Source: Xanthobacteraceae bacterium (GTDB taxonomy: Bacteria > Pseudomonadota > Alphaproteobacteria > Rhizobiales > Xanthobacteraceae). Taken from it: DNA of 64,000 nt. The stretch spans positions 62,001-126,000 of the forward strand of contig JAMLIK010000005.1 of NCBI GenBank assembly GCA_023954195.1, written 5' to 3'. Both the position numbers and the translations under genes were made by a program. The stretch's first letter is position 1. Each line of letters starts with the position of its first letter. Positions 45,750 to 56,700 of the stretch are shown one piece after another. The notes under the pieces are model-generated. The model saw only the letters and a list, made by a program, of their open reading frames with translations. It did not search any database and was not told the origin of the DNA.

Positions 45750-47081
45750 TCAATCCACCGCCGTGCCGTTCGCCGCCAGCACCGAACCCGCGAGGTAGAG
45801 CGAGCCGGCGATCAGGATGCGGGGCGGAATTTCATAGGCCAGTTGCGCCAGGAAGCGCAGCGCCGCGTCGACGCCCGAAGCCGTCTCGGCGCGCATGCCG
45901 AGCCGCCGGATCGCCGCGCTCAACTGCTCGACGCCCATCGCGCCGTCGCGGTCGGGGATCGGCACCGCGATGATATGGCGCGTCAGTCCGGCGAAATTGG
46001 CGAGGAACGCATCGGCGTCCTTGTTGGCCATCATGCCGACGATCAACACCAAGGGCCGCGACACCCGTTCCTCAAGATCGCCGATCGCGGCGGCGGTCAC
46101 CCGCCCGCCGTCGGCGTTGTGGCCGCCGTCGAGCCAGATCTCGGCGTCGCGCGGCGCCTGCGCCACCAGCGCGCCGCTGGTGAGACGCTGCATCCGCGCC
46201 GGCCACTGCGCGCCCGCGATGCCGGCCTCGAAGGCGGCGTGATCGACGGCAAACACCTCGCAGGCGCGCAAGCAGGCGATGGCGAGCCCGGCATTGTCGA
46301 CCTGGTGGCGGCCGAACAGGCGCGGCGCCGCGAGGTCGAGCAGGCCGCGCTCGTCCTGATAGACCATGCGGCCATGTTCGATGCCGACGTGCCAGGTTTC
46401 CCCGGCGGCATGGAGCGGCGCGCGCAGCCGCTTCGCCTGCGCCTCGATCACCGCCATCGCTTCCGGCGCTTGCGCGGCGCAGACCACCGGCACGCCGCGC
46501 TTGACGATGCCGGCCTTCTCGGTGGCGATGGCTTCGAGCGTGGACCCGAGAAACTCGGTGTGATCCAGGCCGATCGGCGTCAGGACGCAGGCGGCGGGGG
46601 TGGCGATGACGTTGGTGGCGTCGAGTCGGCCGCCAAGCCCGGTTTCCAGCAGCACCGCGTCGGCCGGATGGCGCGCGAACAGCGTCAGCGCCGCCACCGT
46701 CTCGATCTCGAAGCGGGTGATCGGGTGGCCTGCATTGACGCGCTCGCATTCCAGCAGCGCCTCGCGCAATTCGTCGTCGCTCGCAAGCCGCCCGGCGAGC
46801 CGCACGCTCTCGTTGATCCGCACCAGCCACGGCGAGGTGTAGACATGCACGCGCAGGCCGGCGGCTTCGAGAATGCCGCGCAGGAACGCGATCGCCGAGC
46901 CCTTGCCGTTGGTGCCGGCGACATGGATCGCCGGCGGCAGGTCGCGCTCGGGATGGCCGAGCGCCGCCAGCAGCCGCTCGACGCGCGCAAGCGTCAGATC
47001 GATGCGACGGGGATGCAGCCGCGACAGCCGCGCCAGCAAGGCATCGAGCGCCGGCGGCGGCGTGGCGGCGGACGCGCTCAC
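45750..47081 (-). CDS. folC: Bifunctional folylpolyglutamate/dihydrofolate synthase
   Basis: The 443-residue enzyme makes dihydrofolate and adds glutamates to folates. It has '[20 protein letters not shown]' near 28, the P-loop '[19 protein letters not shown]' near 53, '[18 protein letters not shown]' near 82, '[16 protein letters not shown]' near 135 and '[15 protein letters not shown]' near 310. GTG 47081 overlaps the accD stop (GTGA); a longer frame reads into accD and is not real. It is the last gene of the leftward trp-acc-fol group. Confidence 0.93.
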   Translation of the reverse strand: MSASAATPPPALDALLARLSRLHPRRIDLTLARVERLLAALGHPERDLPPAIHVAGTNGKGSAIAFLRGILEAAGLRVHVYTSPWLVRINESVRLAGRLASDDELREALLECERVNAGHPITRFEIETVAALTLFARHPADAVLLETGLGGRLDATNVIATPAACVLTPIGLDHTEFLGSTLEAIATEKAGIVKRGVPVVCAAQAPEAMAVIEAQAKRLRAPLHAAGETWHVGIEHGRMVYQDERGLLDLAAPRLFGRHQVDNAGLAIACLRACEVFAVDHAAFEAGIAGAQWPARMQRLTSGALVAQAPRDAEIWLDGGHNADGGRVTAAAIGDLEERVSRPLVLIVGMMANKDADAFLANFAGLTRHIIAVPIPDRDGAMGVEQLSAAIRRLGMRAETASGVDAALRFLAQLAYEIPPRILIAGSLYLAGSVLAANGTAVD

Positions 47082-48007
47082 GCCTGCGGCGCAACCGGCG
47101 CGGCGTCCTCGGCCACGGCGTCGGCCGGCGCCGCCTGCGGCCCGACCACGACTTCGGGCGCCGGCGCGCGCGTCAGCAGGCGGCACAGCCGCGCCAAGGT
47201 GGGCCGCAGGTCATGGCGATGCACCACCATGTCGATCATGCCGTGGTCCTTGAGATATTCGGCGCGCTGGAAGCCTTCCGGCAGTTTTTCGCGAATGGTC
47301 TGCTCGATCACCCGCGCGCCGGCGAAGCCGATCAGCGCGCCGGGCTCGGCGATATGGATGTCGCCCAGCATCGCATAAGAGGCGGTGACGCCGCCGGTGG
47401 TCGGATTGGTCAGCACCACGAGATAGGGCAGCCCCGCCTCGCGCAGCATCTCCACCGCGACGGTGGTGCGCGGCAGTTGCATCAGCGACAGGATGCCTTC
47501 CTGCATCCGCGCGCCGCCGGAGGCCGCGAAAACGATGCATGGCGATTTCTTTTCGATCGCCAGTTCGAAGCCGCGAATGATCGCCTCGCCGGCCGCCATG
47601 CCGAGCGAGCCGCCCATGAAATCGAAATCCTGCACCACGACGACGACGCCCTGGCCTTCCAGCTTGCCGTAGCCAACCTTGATCGAATCGTTGAGGCCGG
47701 TCTTGGCGCGCGCATCCTTGATGCGGTCGACGTATTTGCGTTCGTCGCGGAATTTCAGCGGGTCGGCGGTCACCTCCGGCAGCGCGACGTCGTACCAGGT
47801 CTCGTTGTCGAAGATCGATTTGAGCCGCGCCACCGCGCCCATGCGCATGTGGTAGTTCGAGCCGGGAATGACGAACTGATTGGCCTCGACGTCCTTATAG
47901 AACACCAACTGCCCGGAATCCGGACACTTGATCCACAGGTTCTCCGGCGTGTCGCGCTTGAGGATGCTGCGGATTTTCGGCCGGACGACGTTGGTCAACC
48001 AGTTCAT
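47078..48007 (-). CDS. accD: Acetyl-CoA carboxylase carboxyltransferase subunit beta
   Basis: The 309-residue subunit transfers CO2 from biotin to acetyl-CoA with AccA. The catalytic core is normal: '[20 protein letters not shown]' near 125, '[18 protein letters not shown]' near 160 and '[19 protein letters not shown]' near 218. The N-terminal zinc ribbon keeps only one of four cysteines ('WIKCPDSGQ', then 'VIPGSNYH' where VCPxC is usual). The C-terminus is an Ala/Pro-rich tail. It overlaps folC (GTGA) and follows trpA by 69 bases. Confidence 0.95.
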   Translation of the reverse strand: MNWLTNVVRPKIRSILKRDTPENLWIKCPDSGQLVFYKDVEANQFVIPGSNYHMRMGAVARLKSIFDNETWYDVALPEVTADPLKFRDERKYVDRIKDARAKTGLNDSIKVGYGKLEGQGVVVVVQDFDFMGGSLGMAAGEAIIRGFELAIEKKSPCIVFAASGGARMQEGILSLMQLPRTTVAVEMLREAGLPYLVVLTNPTTGGVTASYAMLGDIHIAEPGALIGFAGARVIEQTIREKLPEGFQRAEYLKDHGMIDMVVHRHDLRPTLARLCRLLTRAPAPEVVVGPQAAPADAVAEDAAPVAPQA

Positions 48008-48076
48008 GTTCTGCTCCGTGGGTCGGCCTACATATGGTCCCGGATCGCGCCTCGGGCAACCCGCTCGGCGCCGGCG

Positions 48077-48913
48077 TTATCCGGCCGCCCGCGCGGCGGC
48101 GCGCACCCCCTGCGCCAGCGAGGCCGTCAGGTCGGCCACCGCCTTGACGGTGGCGGGCGTGGCGCGGCTGCCGGCATCGAGGCTTTTCGCCAGTGCCTCG
48201 ACCAGCGCGGTGCCGACCACCGCGCCGTCCGCCGCGCCGGCGATGTCGCGCGCCGCGTCGGGGGTGCGGATGCCGAAGCCGACGCAGACCGGAAGCCGGG
48301 TATGGCGCTTGATCCGCGCCACCGCCTCGCCGACCCGCGCCGCATTGGCCGCCGCCGCGCCGGTAATGCCGGTGATCGAGACGTAGTAGACGAAGCCCGA
48401 GGTGTTGGCGAGCACCGCCGGCAGGCGCTTGTCGTCGGTTGTCGGGGTGGCGAGGCGAATGAAGTTCAGCCCGGCGGCCATCGCCGGCAGGCACAGTTCC
48501 TCGTCCTCCTCCGGCGGCAGATCGACGATAATCAGGCCATCGACGCCGGCCGCCTTGGCGTCGGCGAGAAACGTCTCGACGCCGTAGATGTAGATCGGGT
48601 TGTAGTAGCCCATCAGCACAATAGGCGTATGGTCGTCGCCGGCGCGGAAGCCGCGCACCAGATCGAGCGTCTTCCTCAGCGTCATGCCCCCCTTGAGCGC
48701 GCGCAGGCCGGCGGCCTGGATCGCCGGGCCGTCGGCCATCGGATCGGTGAACGGCATGCCGATTTCAATGATGTCCGCGCCTGCCTCGGGTAATGCCTCG
48801 ACGATCGCCAGCGACGTGGCGGGATCGGGGTCGCCGGCCATCAGGAAGGTGACGAAAGCGGCGCGGCCCTGCTTGCGCAAGTCGGCCAGGCGTGTGTCGA
48901 TGCGGTTGGTCAC
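48077..48913 (-). CDS. trpA: Tryptophan synthase subunit alpha
   Basis: The 278-residue subunit cleaves indole-3-glycerol phosphate and passes indole to TrpB. It has '[20 protein letters not shown]' near 20, the catalytic Glu in '[20 protein letters not shown]' near 50, the catalytic Asp region '[14 protein letters not shown]' near 125 and '[17 protein letters not shown]' near 212. GTG 48913 overlaps the trpB stop (GTGA); longer frames run into trpB. Confidence 0.95.
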   Translation of the reverse strand: MTNRIDTRLADLRKQGRAAFVTFLMAGDPDPATSLAIVEALPEAGADIIEIGMPFTDPMADGPAIQAAGLRALKGGMTLRKTLDLVRGFRAGDDHTPIVLMGYYNPIYIYGVETFLADAKAAGVDGLIIVDLPPEEDEELCLPAMAAGLNFIRLATPTTDDKRLPAVLANTSGFVYYVSITGITGAAAANAARVGEAVARIKRHTRLPVCVGFGIRTPDAARDIAGAADGAVVGTALVEALAKSLDAGSRATPATVKAVADLTASLAQGVRAAARAAG

Positions 48914-50130
48914 GTGGTCTTCCTGCTTTTGAGAATATCGCCGACCTGCGGCACGTCCTTGTCGCCGCGTCCCGACAGGTTGACCACCATCAGGTGATCC
49001 TTCGGCCGCTTTGGTGCGAGGTCGATGACGCGGGCGATGGCGTGCGCCGATTCCAGCGCCGGGATGATGCCTTCCAGCCGCGACAGCAGTTGGAAGGCGC
49101 TCAGCGCCTCCTCGTCGGTCGCGGAGAGGTACGTCACGCGGCCGGTTTCGTGCAGCCACGAATGCTCCGGCCCGATGCCGGGATAATCCAGCCCCGCCGA
49201 GATCGAATGCGCGTCCTGAATCTGGCCGTCGGCGTCCATCAACAGATAGGTGCGGTTGCCGTGCAGCACGCCGGGGCGGCCGCCGGTGAGCGAGGCGGCG
49301 TGCAGCTTGTCGAGTCCGTGGCCGGCCGCCTCGACGCCGAAAATCTCCACCGACGGATCGTCGAGGAACGGATGGAACAGACCCATCGCATTGGAGCCGC
49401 CGCCGATGCAGGCGATCAGCGAATCCGGCAGCCGGCCTTCGGCCTCCTGCATCTGCGCGCGCGTCTCAACGCCGATGATCGACTGGAAATCGCGAACCAT
49501 CATCGGATAGGGGTGAGGCCCCGCCACCGTGCCGATGCAGTAGAACGTGTCGTGGACGTTGGTGACCCAGTCGCGCAGCGCCTCGTTCATCGCATCCTTG
49601 AGCGTGCGCGTGCCGGACTGCACCGGCACCACTTTCGCGCCCAGCATTTCCATGCGGATGACGTTCGGCTCCTGCCGCGCCACGTCCACCGCGCCCATGT
49701 AGACCACGCAGTCGAGCCCGAACCGCGCGCACAGCGTTGCCGTCGCGACGCCGTGCTGGCCCGCGCCGGTTTCGGCGATGATGCGCTGCTTGCCCATGCG
49801 GCGCGCCACCATGATCTGGCCGAGCACGTTGTTGACCTTGTGCGAGCCGGTGTGATTCAGTTCCTCGCGCTTCAGATAGATTTTCGCGCCGCCGAGGTGC
49901 TCGGTGAGGCGCTGCGCGAAATACAGCGGCGAGGGGCGGCCGACATAGTCCTTCAGATAACCGTTCATCTCGCGCTGGAACGCGGGATCGGCCTTGGCCT
50001 CGGCATAGGCTTTTTCAAGGTCGAGGATCAGCGGCATCAATGTTTCGGCAACGAAGCGTCCGCCGAACATGCCGAAATGCCCGCGCTCGTCGGGACCGGA
50101 ACGGAAGGAATTGGGTTTCTGAATCGTCAT
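48910..50130 (-). CDS. trpB: Tryptophan synthase subunit beta
   Basis: The 406-residue PLP enzyme joins indole and serine. It has '[19 protein letters not shown]' near 20, the PLP lysine in '[18 protein letters not shown]' near 95, '[18 protein letters not shown]' near 118 and the phosphate loop '[15 protein letters not shown]' near 240. ATG 50130 is chosen over a TTG two codons upstream. It is coupled to trpA by GTGA; a repeat separates it from trpF. Confidence 0.95.
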   Translation of the reverse strand: MTIQKPNSFRSGPDERGHFGMFGGRFVAETLMPLILDLEKAYAEAKADPAFQREMNGYLKDYVGRPSPLYFAQRLTEHLGGAKIYLKREELNHTGSHKVNNVLGQIMVARRMGKQRIIAETGAGQHGVATATLCARFGLDCVVYMGAVDVARQEPNVIRMEMLGAKVVPVQSGTRTLKDAMNEALRDWVTNVHDTFYCIGTVAGPHPYPMMVRDFQSIIGVETRAQMQEAEGRLPDSLIACIGGGSNAMGLFHPFLDDPSVEIFGVEAAGHGLDKLHAASLTGGRPGVLHGNRTYLLMDADGQIQDAHSISAGLDYPGIGPEHSWLHETGRVTYLSATDEEALSAFQLLSRLEGIIPALESAHAIARVIDLAPKRPKDHLMVVNLSGRGDKDVPQVGDILKSRKTT

Positions 50131-50205
50131 TGCCAATCGTCATCCCGAGGGTCTGGCTGAAAAAGCAGGCAAGTCCGTCCGGGTATCGCACGGACCTGAG
50201 TTTCC

Positions 50206-50262
50206 GTCATTGCGAGCGCAGCGAAGCAATCCGGCAAGGCCGGATCGCTTCGTCGCAATGAC
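50206..50262. repeat. Palindromic repeat between trpF and trpB
   Basis: The shortest member of the GTCATTGCGAG family: the ends GTCATTGCGAGC and GTCGCAATGAC flank a GAAGCAATCCGGC / GCCGGATCGCTTC hairpin. It lies inside the trpF-trpB-trpA group and would be transcribed. Confidence 0.85.
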
Positions 50263-50281
50263 GAAAGAGTAAACCTTGATT

Positions 50282-50941
50282 TCATGCCGGGCTCACGACT
50301 GCGGCCGTCCGCGCGGCGCGGAGAAAATCGCGGATCATGTCGGGGTCCTTCACGCCGGGCGCGCGTTCGACGCCGGACGACACGTCGACGCCGCCGGCGC
50401 GCGTCAGCCGCACGGCTTCGGCGACGTTGCCGGCGTGCAGCCCGCCCGACACCATGAAGGGAACGTTCAGCTTGAGACGATCCAGAAGCCGCCAGTCGAA
50501 GGTGGCGCCGAGCCCGCCCGGCCGCGTCGACGCCGCCGGCGCGCGGGCATCGAACAGGATGCGGTCGGCCGCCGCCGCGTAACCGGGCAGCGGCGCCAGA
50601 TCGTCGCGGCTCGCCACCGCGATCGCCTTCATCACCGGCAGGCCGAATTTCTGTTTGATGTCACGGACGCGCGCGGTGGTTTCGTTGCCATGCAATTGCA
50701 GCAGATCGGGCCGCAGCGCCTCGATGCTGTTGGCCAGCAGCGCGTCGTCGGCGTCCACCGACAGCGCCGCTTTCAGCGCCCGGCCCTTGGCCTGCCGGCC
50801 GAGCCGCTCCGCCGTACCGAGATCGACGTGGCGCGGCGAGGCCGGAAAGAACACGAAGCCCACCATGTCGGCGCCGGCCTCAAGCGCCGCATCAAGCGTC
50901 TCGGGCGTGGACAGGCCGCAGATTTTGACGATCAGGGACAT
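50282..50941 (-). CDS. trpF: Phosphoribosylanthranilate isomerase
   Basis: The 219-residue (beta/alpha)8 enzyme isomerises PRA in tryptophan synthesis. It has 'VKICGLSTPETLDAALEAGA' with the catalytic Cys near 8, 'GFVFFPASPRHV' near 28, 'LLQLHGNETTARV' near 81, the catalytic Asp in 'RILFDARAP' near 128 and 'FMVSGGLHAGNVAEAVRLT' near 166. ATG 50941 gives the family start. A repeat of 57 bases separates it from trpB. Confidence 0.95.
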   Translation of the reverse strand: MSLIVKICGLSTPETLDAALEAGADMVGFVFFPASPRHVDLGTAERLGRQAKGRALKAALSVDADDALLANSIEALRPDLLQLHGNETTARVRDIKQKFGLPVMKAIAVASRDDLAPLPGYAAAADRILFDARAPAASTRPGGLGATFDWRLLDRLKLNVPFMVSGGLHAGNVAEAVRLTRAGGVDVSSGVERAPGVKDPDMIRDFLRAARTAAVVSPA

Positions 50942-51025
50942 GGGACAATCAAGGGTATGGGCGCGCCGGCCTCGGGTTCGGGACGGTTGGTGCAGCAAGG
51001 GCATCGGGGCCGATGCCGCCGGGTT

Positions 51026-51415
51026 CTACAACGTCGCGCCGTACTTGTCGCGGGTGGCGAGGCCGGTTCCGCCGAGATCGGGCAGCAAAAGCGGGCTGCT
51101 CGGGGTCGGCTGCGGCTGCGTCGCGGCCTTCAGCCGCGCCAGTTCCGTCTGGGCATCCCGCGCCTCGGCCTCATGCTCGCGCGCCGCGCGCCGCCAGCGT
51201 CCTTGCCGCAGCCAGGTCGCGAAACTTCCGGCCAGCACGCCGAGGATCGCCACGCCGATGATCACCATGAACAGCGGCAGCGTGATGCCGATCGCCGGGT
51301 CGGCGGGATTGAACGGATCGAACGACACCGTCACCAGCCGCCGGTTGGCGATGGCGAACGCCAGAAAGAGGATGCCGAGCGGAATCAGCACCAGCGCGGT
51401 GAAGAATTTTTGCAT
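51026..51415 (-). CDS. lapA: LapA (DUF1049) domain membrane protein
   Basis: The 129-residue protein has two membrane helices, 'FFTALVLIPLGILFLAFAIA' (about 4-23) and 'LPLFMVIIGVAILGVLAGSF' (about 46-65), with 'NRRLVTVSFDPF' between, typical of LapA-domain proteins. The C-terminal part is a charged helix ('REHEAEARDAQTELARLKAA') and a Pro-rich tail. LapA of E. coli helps LPS assembly with LapB; no lapB is adjacent here. It lies between ihfB and trpF on one strand. Confidence 0.87.
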   Translation of the reverse strand: MQKFFTALVLIPLGILFLAFAIANRRLVTVSFDPFNPADPAIGITLPLFMVIIGVAILGVLAGSFATWLRQGRWRRAAREHEAEARDAQTELARLKAATQPQPTPSSPLLLPDLGGTGLATRDKYGATL

Positions 51416-51595
51416 CGCCTCTCTCGCAGATGGCGTTTCTGTTGCTCATGGCCGTCGCCCATGGCCGATACCAACGGCCGGGGCGCGTCGGGGTGCCGTC
51501 AGGTCCGCCACGACAACGGAACCGTGTCCCGGCCGGGTTGTTCCGATTGAATCATGCGCGTTCGCGAAAATCCAGCACGCAATCGGATGCGCGCC

Positions 51596-51919
51596 TCAGG
51601 CGGTCGGCTGCCGCGCCGGTTCGTCGTCGGTCACCGGCATGTCGCGATTGAGCCGCTCGCGCATTTCCTTGCCGGTCTTGAAGAACGGCACGCACTTTTG
51701 ATCCACCGGCACATGCGCGCCGGTGCGCGGATTGCGTCCCGCGCGGGCCGGACGATGCTTCACCGAGAAGGCGCCGAACCCGCGCAATTCGACACGATCG
51801 CCCCGCGCCAGTGCCGCGACGATCTCATCGAGGATCGCGTTGACGATGTTCTCGACATCGCGCTGATACAGGTGCGGATTGTGCTCGGCAATGCGCTGAA
51901 CGAGTTCGGATTTAATCAT
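51596..51919 (-). CDS. ihfB: Integration host factor subunit beta
   Basis: The 107-residue DNA-bending protein shows '[20 protein letters not shown]', '[20 protein letters not shown]' and the beta-arm tip '[14 protein letters not shown]', which are HU/IHF signatures; the 'NPHL' and '[11 protein letters not shown]' forms fit IHF-beta. The tail is short and charged. It lies between sppA and lapA; the two flanking gaps of 180 bases show no gene. Confidence 0.94.
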   Translation of the reverse strand: MIKSELVQRIAEHNPHLYQRDVENIVNAILDEIVAALARGDRVELRGFGAFSVKHRPARAGRNPRTGAHVPVDQKCVPFFKTGKEMRERLNRDMPVTDDEPARQPTA

Positions 51920-52099
51920 CGAAATAGGGACCCGTGGCGTGCAGGCGACATTTCCTTGAAAAAGTCGCGGACTGTCAAGCGGCGAATTGGTTGCCGATCA
52001 TCGCAAATCGTTCGAGATCAAGCAAGTTTTGGCGTCGCGCTCGGCGGCGCCTGCGCTGAAACGCGATTCATATCATCCAGCGCGGATGCGACCGCGCCC

Positions 52100-53080
52100 T
52101 CAATTCGAGGTCGCGGGTCGCCACAGCGCGATCATGCCGTCGAGGGCCAGCTGGTCCACCGCCTGCGCGACGTTGGACTGCGCCACGCGGCGCGCCATGC
52201 CCTCAAGCCCGAGTGCGTTGAGCATCATCGATGCCGCCGCGCGCAGGAACGGCAGATCGCCGAAGCGCGGCGTCAGCGTGTAGTCGCGCACCGGCAGGCC
52301 GGGCCTCACCTTCTTTTCCGCCACCAGCCACGCCACCGCGGCTTTCTCGTCGCCGAGCTGATCGATCAGCTTGAGATCGATCGCCTGCCGTCCGGTGAAA
52401 ACGCGGCCGTCGGCGACCTTGTCGATCTGGCCTGCGTCCATGCCGCGCCGGTCGCGCACCAGGTCGCGGAACCAAGCGTAGGAATCCCTCACCAGCGCGT
52501 CGAGCGCGGCGCGCGCCTCGGGGCTGGTCGGCTCATAGCCGTTCGGCGCGGCCTTCAGCGGCGAGGACTTGACCGATTCCACCTGCACGCCGACGGTCTT
52601 CAGGAGTTCGGTGAAATTCGGATATTGAAACAGCACGCCGATGGAGCCGACCAGCGAACTTTGCTGCGCGACGATATGATCGGATGCCAGCGCCGCGATA
52701 TAGCCGCCCGAGGCGGCGAGGCCGCCGACCACCACCACCAGCGGTTTCCTGGCCTTCAGCCGCACCAGCGAATCGTAGAGCTGCTCCGCGCCCGCGGTGG
52801 TGCCGCCCGGCGAATTGATATGCACCACGACGGCGGCGGCCGACGACCGCTCCAGCCGCTCCAGCGCCTCGACACGGGCCTGGTCGCTGCGGATCAGGCC
52901 GTCGATGCTGATGCGCGCGATCGCTCCCGACCCCGACAGCGCCGCGCGCCCCGACGGCGTGGCCAGCACCCCGATCCCGACCACGGCGACAACCGCGGCC
53001 GCGACCGCCGCGACCCGCCAGAACGTCAGCTTGCGGCGGATGCGGCGGCGATCGAGGATCGCATCGGAATCGATCGGCAT
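52100..53080 (-). CDS. sppA: Signal peptide peptidase SppA (S49 family)
   Basis: The 326-residue membrane protease degrades cleaved signal peptides. One N-terminal membrane helix, 'WRVAAVAAAVVAVVGIGVLA' (about 21-40), is followed by the S49 domain: 'VVVHINSPGGTTAGAEQLYDS' near 88, the nucleophile Ser in 'GGLAASGGYIAALASD' near 120, 'SLVGSIGVLFQYP' near 145 and the general-base Lys in 'VKSSPLKAAP'. ATG 53080 has GGAG upstream; a longer frame to 53161 adds a low-quality leader. It heads the run sppA-ihfB-lapA-trpF. Confidence 0.92.
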   Translation of the reverse strand: MPIDSDAILDRRRIRRKLTFWRVAAVAAAVVAVVGIGVLATPSGRAALSGSGAIARISIDGLIRSDQARVEALERLERSSAAAVVVHINSPGGTTAGAEQLYDSLVRLKARKPLVVVVGGLAASGGYIAALASDHIVAQQSSLVGSIGVLFQYPNFTELLKTVGVQVESVKSSPLKAAPNGYEPTSPEARAALDALVRDSYAWFRDLVRDRRGMDAGQIDKVADGRVFTGRQAIDLKLIDQLGDEKAAVAWLVAEKKVRPGLPVRDYTLTPRFGDLPFLRAAASMMLNALGLEGMARRVAQSNVAQAVDQLALDGMIALWRPATSN

Positions 53081-53235
53081 GGCGGGCTCCAGGGCGGTTG
53101 ACGGCGCGAGCGAACGCCGCGCGGCGGGAATCCGCGCGGCATGCGATGGGGTCCCTGCCATACATCAATTGCGCGGCGATTTGAAGAAAGCGCCTGCCGT
53201 CAAGGGAGAGGGCGCGACGGTTCCACGCGACAAAC

Positions 53236-53264
53236 GAAAACGGCCGGCGCGGGACGCCGGCCGT
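53236..53264 (-). terminator. Rho-independent terminator after trxA
   Basis: The perfect 10-base stem ACGGCCGGCG (53240-53249) / CGCCGGCCGT (53255-53264) has a five-base loop; on the minus strand it is followed by TTTTCGTTTG. It lies just after the trxA stop and isolates trxA from sppA. Confidence 0.85.
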
Positions 53265-53285
53265 ACGTAAAATGTCGCCGGCGCA

Positions 53286-53609
53286 TCAGACCGACGTGGA
53301 AATCCACTGTTGCAGCTTCTGCTTCGGCGCCGCGCCGACTTGACGCGAGGCCATTTCGCCGCCCTTGAAGATCATCAAAGTGGGGATCGACATCACGCCG
53401 TATTTGGAGGCGGTGCGCGGGCTCTCGTCGACGTTGAGCTTGACGATCTTGACCTTGTCGCCCATCGCCCCCGCGATCTCATCGAGCGCCGGCGCGATCA
53501 TGCGGCAGGGGCCGCACCATTCGGCCCAGAAATCGACCACCACCGGTCCATCCGCCTTGAGCACCTGGGCCTCGAAATCCGCGTCGGAAACCTTGCCTAC
53601 GGCGGCCAT
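53286..53609 (-). CDS. trxA: Thioredoxin
   Basis: The 107-residue protein has the redox site '[20 protein letters not shown]' near 28 with both cysteines, '[20 protein letters not shown]' and the cis-proline '[11 protein letters not shown]' near 76. It reduces protein disulfides in the cytoplasm. It follows addA by 97 bases on the same strand and ends at its own terminator. Confidence 0.97.
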   Translation of the reverse strand: MAAVGKVSDADFEAQVLKADGPVVVDFWAEWCGPCRMIAPALDEIAGAMGDKVKIVKLNVDESPRTASKYGVMSIPTLMIFKGGEMASRQVGAAPKQKLQQWISTSV

Positions 53610-53706
53610 GATCTACCTCGTTGTTGCTGAAAGTCGCCGGCGCGGGAATCGCGCCTGATATCTTGCGAAGAACGTAGGAAGGCGATCCCGCCCGGTCAAG
53701 GCTGTG

Positions 53707-56700
53707 TTACCGCGCCAGCTCGGATGCCAGCCCGGCGTCCAGCGCAGGCGCCGGAAGTTCCATCATATCAAGCGTTTCCGTCCATAGCAGCGCGACGCGC
53801 ACCCGACGGGCGGGGTAAAGCCCGGCCAGCACGGCGCGATACAGCGCCAACTGCCGGACGTAGCCGGGCGGAGCCTGCTCCGGGCGCGCCGGCGGAGCAT
53901 GGTCGGTCTTGTAGTCGACGATCAGGACCGTGTCGTCGCCGATCACCAGGCGGTCGATCTGGCCGGAAACGATCAGCCGGCCGCCGCGCGGACGGGGCAG
54001 CCGGCCGGCGATCGACACCTCGGCCCGGCTGCCGGGCGCGAACACCGCCGCGAAACGCGGATCGTCGAGCAGCGCCAGCACCCGCGCGGCGAGGGCATTG
54101 CGGGCCTCGATGCTCCAGTCGCGCGCGGCGCGGGCGAGATAACGCCGCGCCGCCTCGCCGCGCCGCGCCGGCGCGACATCGGGCAGCGATTGCAGCAGCC
54201 GATGCGCCAGCGTGCCGCGCGCGCGGGCTCGCTCGCGCGGCTCATTGCCGCGAACGCCATGCGCGACGCCAGCGTCGGCATCCGATGGCCGCACCACGCG
54301 GTCGGCGCGGGCGTCGGCCGGCGCGGGCGCGCGCAGCCATGGCGGCAGCGAAACGGCGGATGCGGCTTCCGGCGGCGACGACGGCGACGGCGTCTCGTGC
54401 GCGTCACCGGGGCGGATGTAACGCTTCACCGGGCCGAAGGCGGTCGGAATTTCCTCGCATTGCAGATCCGATGCGGCGAGCCCTTTGGCGATCAGGTCGT
54501 ACCAGGAATTTTCGCGCACCGCGGTGCGGTTGCCGGGCTGGCAGCCCCCGACGATCAGCCGGTCGGCGGCCCGCGTCATCGCCACGTAGAGCAGGCGGCG
54601 GTATTCGTCCTCGGTGTCCGCCAGCATTGTCGCCCGCGCCGCCGCCACCGCCGCCGGATCGTCCGCCTTGCCGCCGGCCCAGACGTTGACGCTCACGCCG
54701 TGAGGATCGGCATTGCCCTGCGGCACGCGAATGAGCCGCAGCCGCTGGGTATCGGACGGCGAGGTGGTGGTGTCGACCATGAACACCACCGAGGCTTCCA
54801 ACCCCTTGGCGCCATGCACGGTCATCACCCGCACCTCGTCGCGACCGATGTCCATGTCGCGCTTGACGTCGGTGTCGGCGGCGCGCAGCCAGGCCATGAA
54901 GCCTTGCAAGGTCGCCGGCGCCTTGCGTTCGTAATTCAGCGCGAGGTCGAGGAATTCGTCGAGCGCGTCATTGGCCTCGGGTCCGAGCCGCTTGAGGATG
55001 CGCCCGCGCCCGCCGTCGCCGCCGAGCAGCCAGGCATAGAAGGCGAACGGCGTGCGGCTTCGCGCGTGATCGTCGCAGCGCGCGAGCCGATCGTGCGCGG
55101 CTTTCAGCTTGCCGTCGGACGCCGCGCCAAGCGCCAGCGCCGCGCGAAGACTGCCTTTGCGGTTCGGCGCGATCTTCAGAAGATCGTCGTCGTCGAGCCC
55201 GAACAGCGGGCTTTTCAGCGCCACGGCCAGCGCCAGATCGTCGCGCGGCAGCAGCAGCGCGTCGGCAAGCGCCATCAGGTCGATCACCGCGACGTGCTCG
55301 GTGAGCTTGAGACGGTCCGCGCCCGCCACCGGAATGCCGGCATATTTCAGCGCCTGGATCACCGCGTTGAAGGTCTTTTCGCGCCGCCGCACCAGCACCA
55401 GAATATCGCCGTAGCTGAGCCGCCGTCGCGCGTCGGCCGGCCCGGTCATGGTGGCGTTGCCGATCAATGCCGCGATCTCGGCCTGCACGCGGCGCGCCAG
55501 CTTGACCTGCGGGCTGGTCTCCGACACCGCGTCGAACGGCGCCTGCCAGCCCTCGATGTCGGGCCGCTCGTCCGGCTTCTCCAATCCCCACAGGTCGATC
55601 AGGCTCGGGCCGGCGTCGGCGAGCGCTTCATGTATCGGATAGCCGTTGTCGATCGCATGAATGCTCTTGTAGATCGCGGCGTCGTGGAACACTTGATCGA
55701 CCGCGTTCAGAATGGTTGGACCGGAGCGGAACGAATAGGTGAAGGACACCGGCGCGAAGCGCAAGCCGGCATGGGTGAAGCGGCGCTCCAGCGCGCGGCG
55801 GCGATGATCGAACTCGCGCGGCGCCGCGCCCTGGAACGAGAAGATCGATTGCTTCTCGTCGCCGACCGCGAAGATGGTGCGCTTGACGCCGTCGCGCGCG
55901 CCCTCGCCGGCGGTGAACTCGGCGATGATGCGGTCGATGATATCCCATTGTCGCGGGCTGGTGTCCTGCGCTTCGTCGATCAGCACGTGATCGACGCCGC
56001 GGTCGAGCTTGTAATGCACCCAGCCGGACGAGACGTTGGTCAGCATCGCCAGCGTCTTGTCGATCAGGTCGTCGTAGTCGAGCAGGCCGCGCTGCTGTTT
56101 CTCGGCGCGATAATGCGCCGCGACGGCGCTGGCGATGGTCAACAACGCCTCGGTGCGGTCGCGCTGGATCACGGCGCGGCGCTTTTCCAGCAGACCCGCG
56201 AGACGCACGGCCTCGTCGATGAGTGTCTGCAACAGGCCGGGCTGCGCGTCGCCGAGCTTCTTGGTGAGCAGCGATTTGCGCGGTTCCAGATCCTTGGTGA
56301 GGAACACGCTGAAATAGGTTTCCAGTTGCGTGTCGCCCTTGAGATCGAGCGCCGTCAGCAGGCGATCGGCCTGACCGTGATCGTTCTTGCTGCCGGTCAT
56401 CAGGATCGCGGCGATGTCCTTCCATCGCGCGCGCGGCAGATGCGGGCCGTCAACGATGTCGCGCTCGATGTCGGCGAGCCTGTCGTCGGCGGTGACGCCG
56501 AGCGCGCGGGCGAGTTGCGCGCGGGCGGCCTCCAAGCCGCCGTTCTGATCGGCCCAGGCCAGGAAGTGCTCGCGGGAAAGGCATGCCTCGCGCACCACTT
56601 CCTTGAAGGTCACGTCGGCGGCGTAGGCCATCGCGGTCGCGAGCGCGCGGCCGACGCCGCTGTCCGGCGCGTTCGACGCTTGCAGCAACACCGCGAGGTT

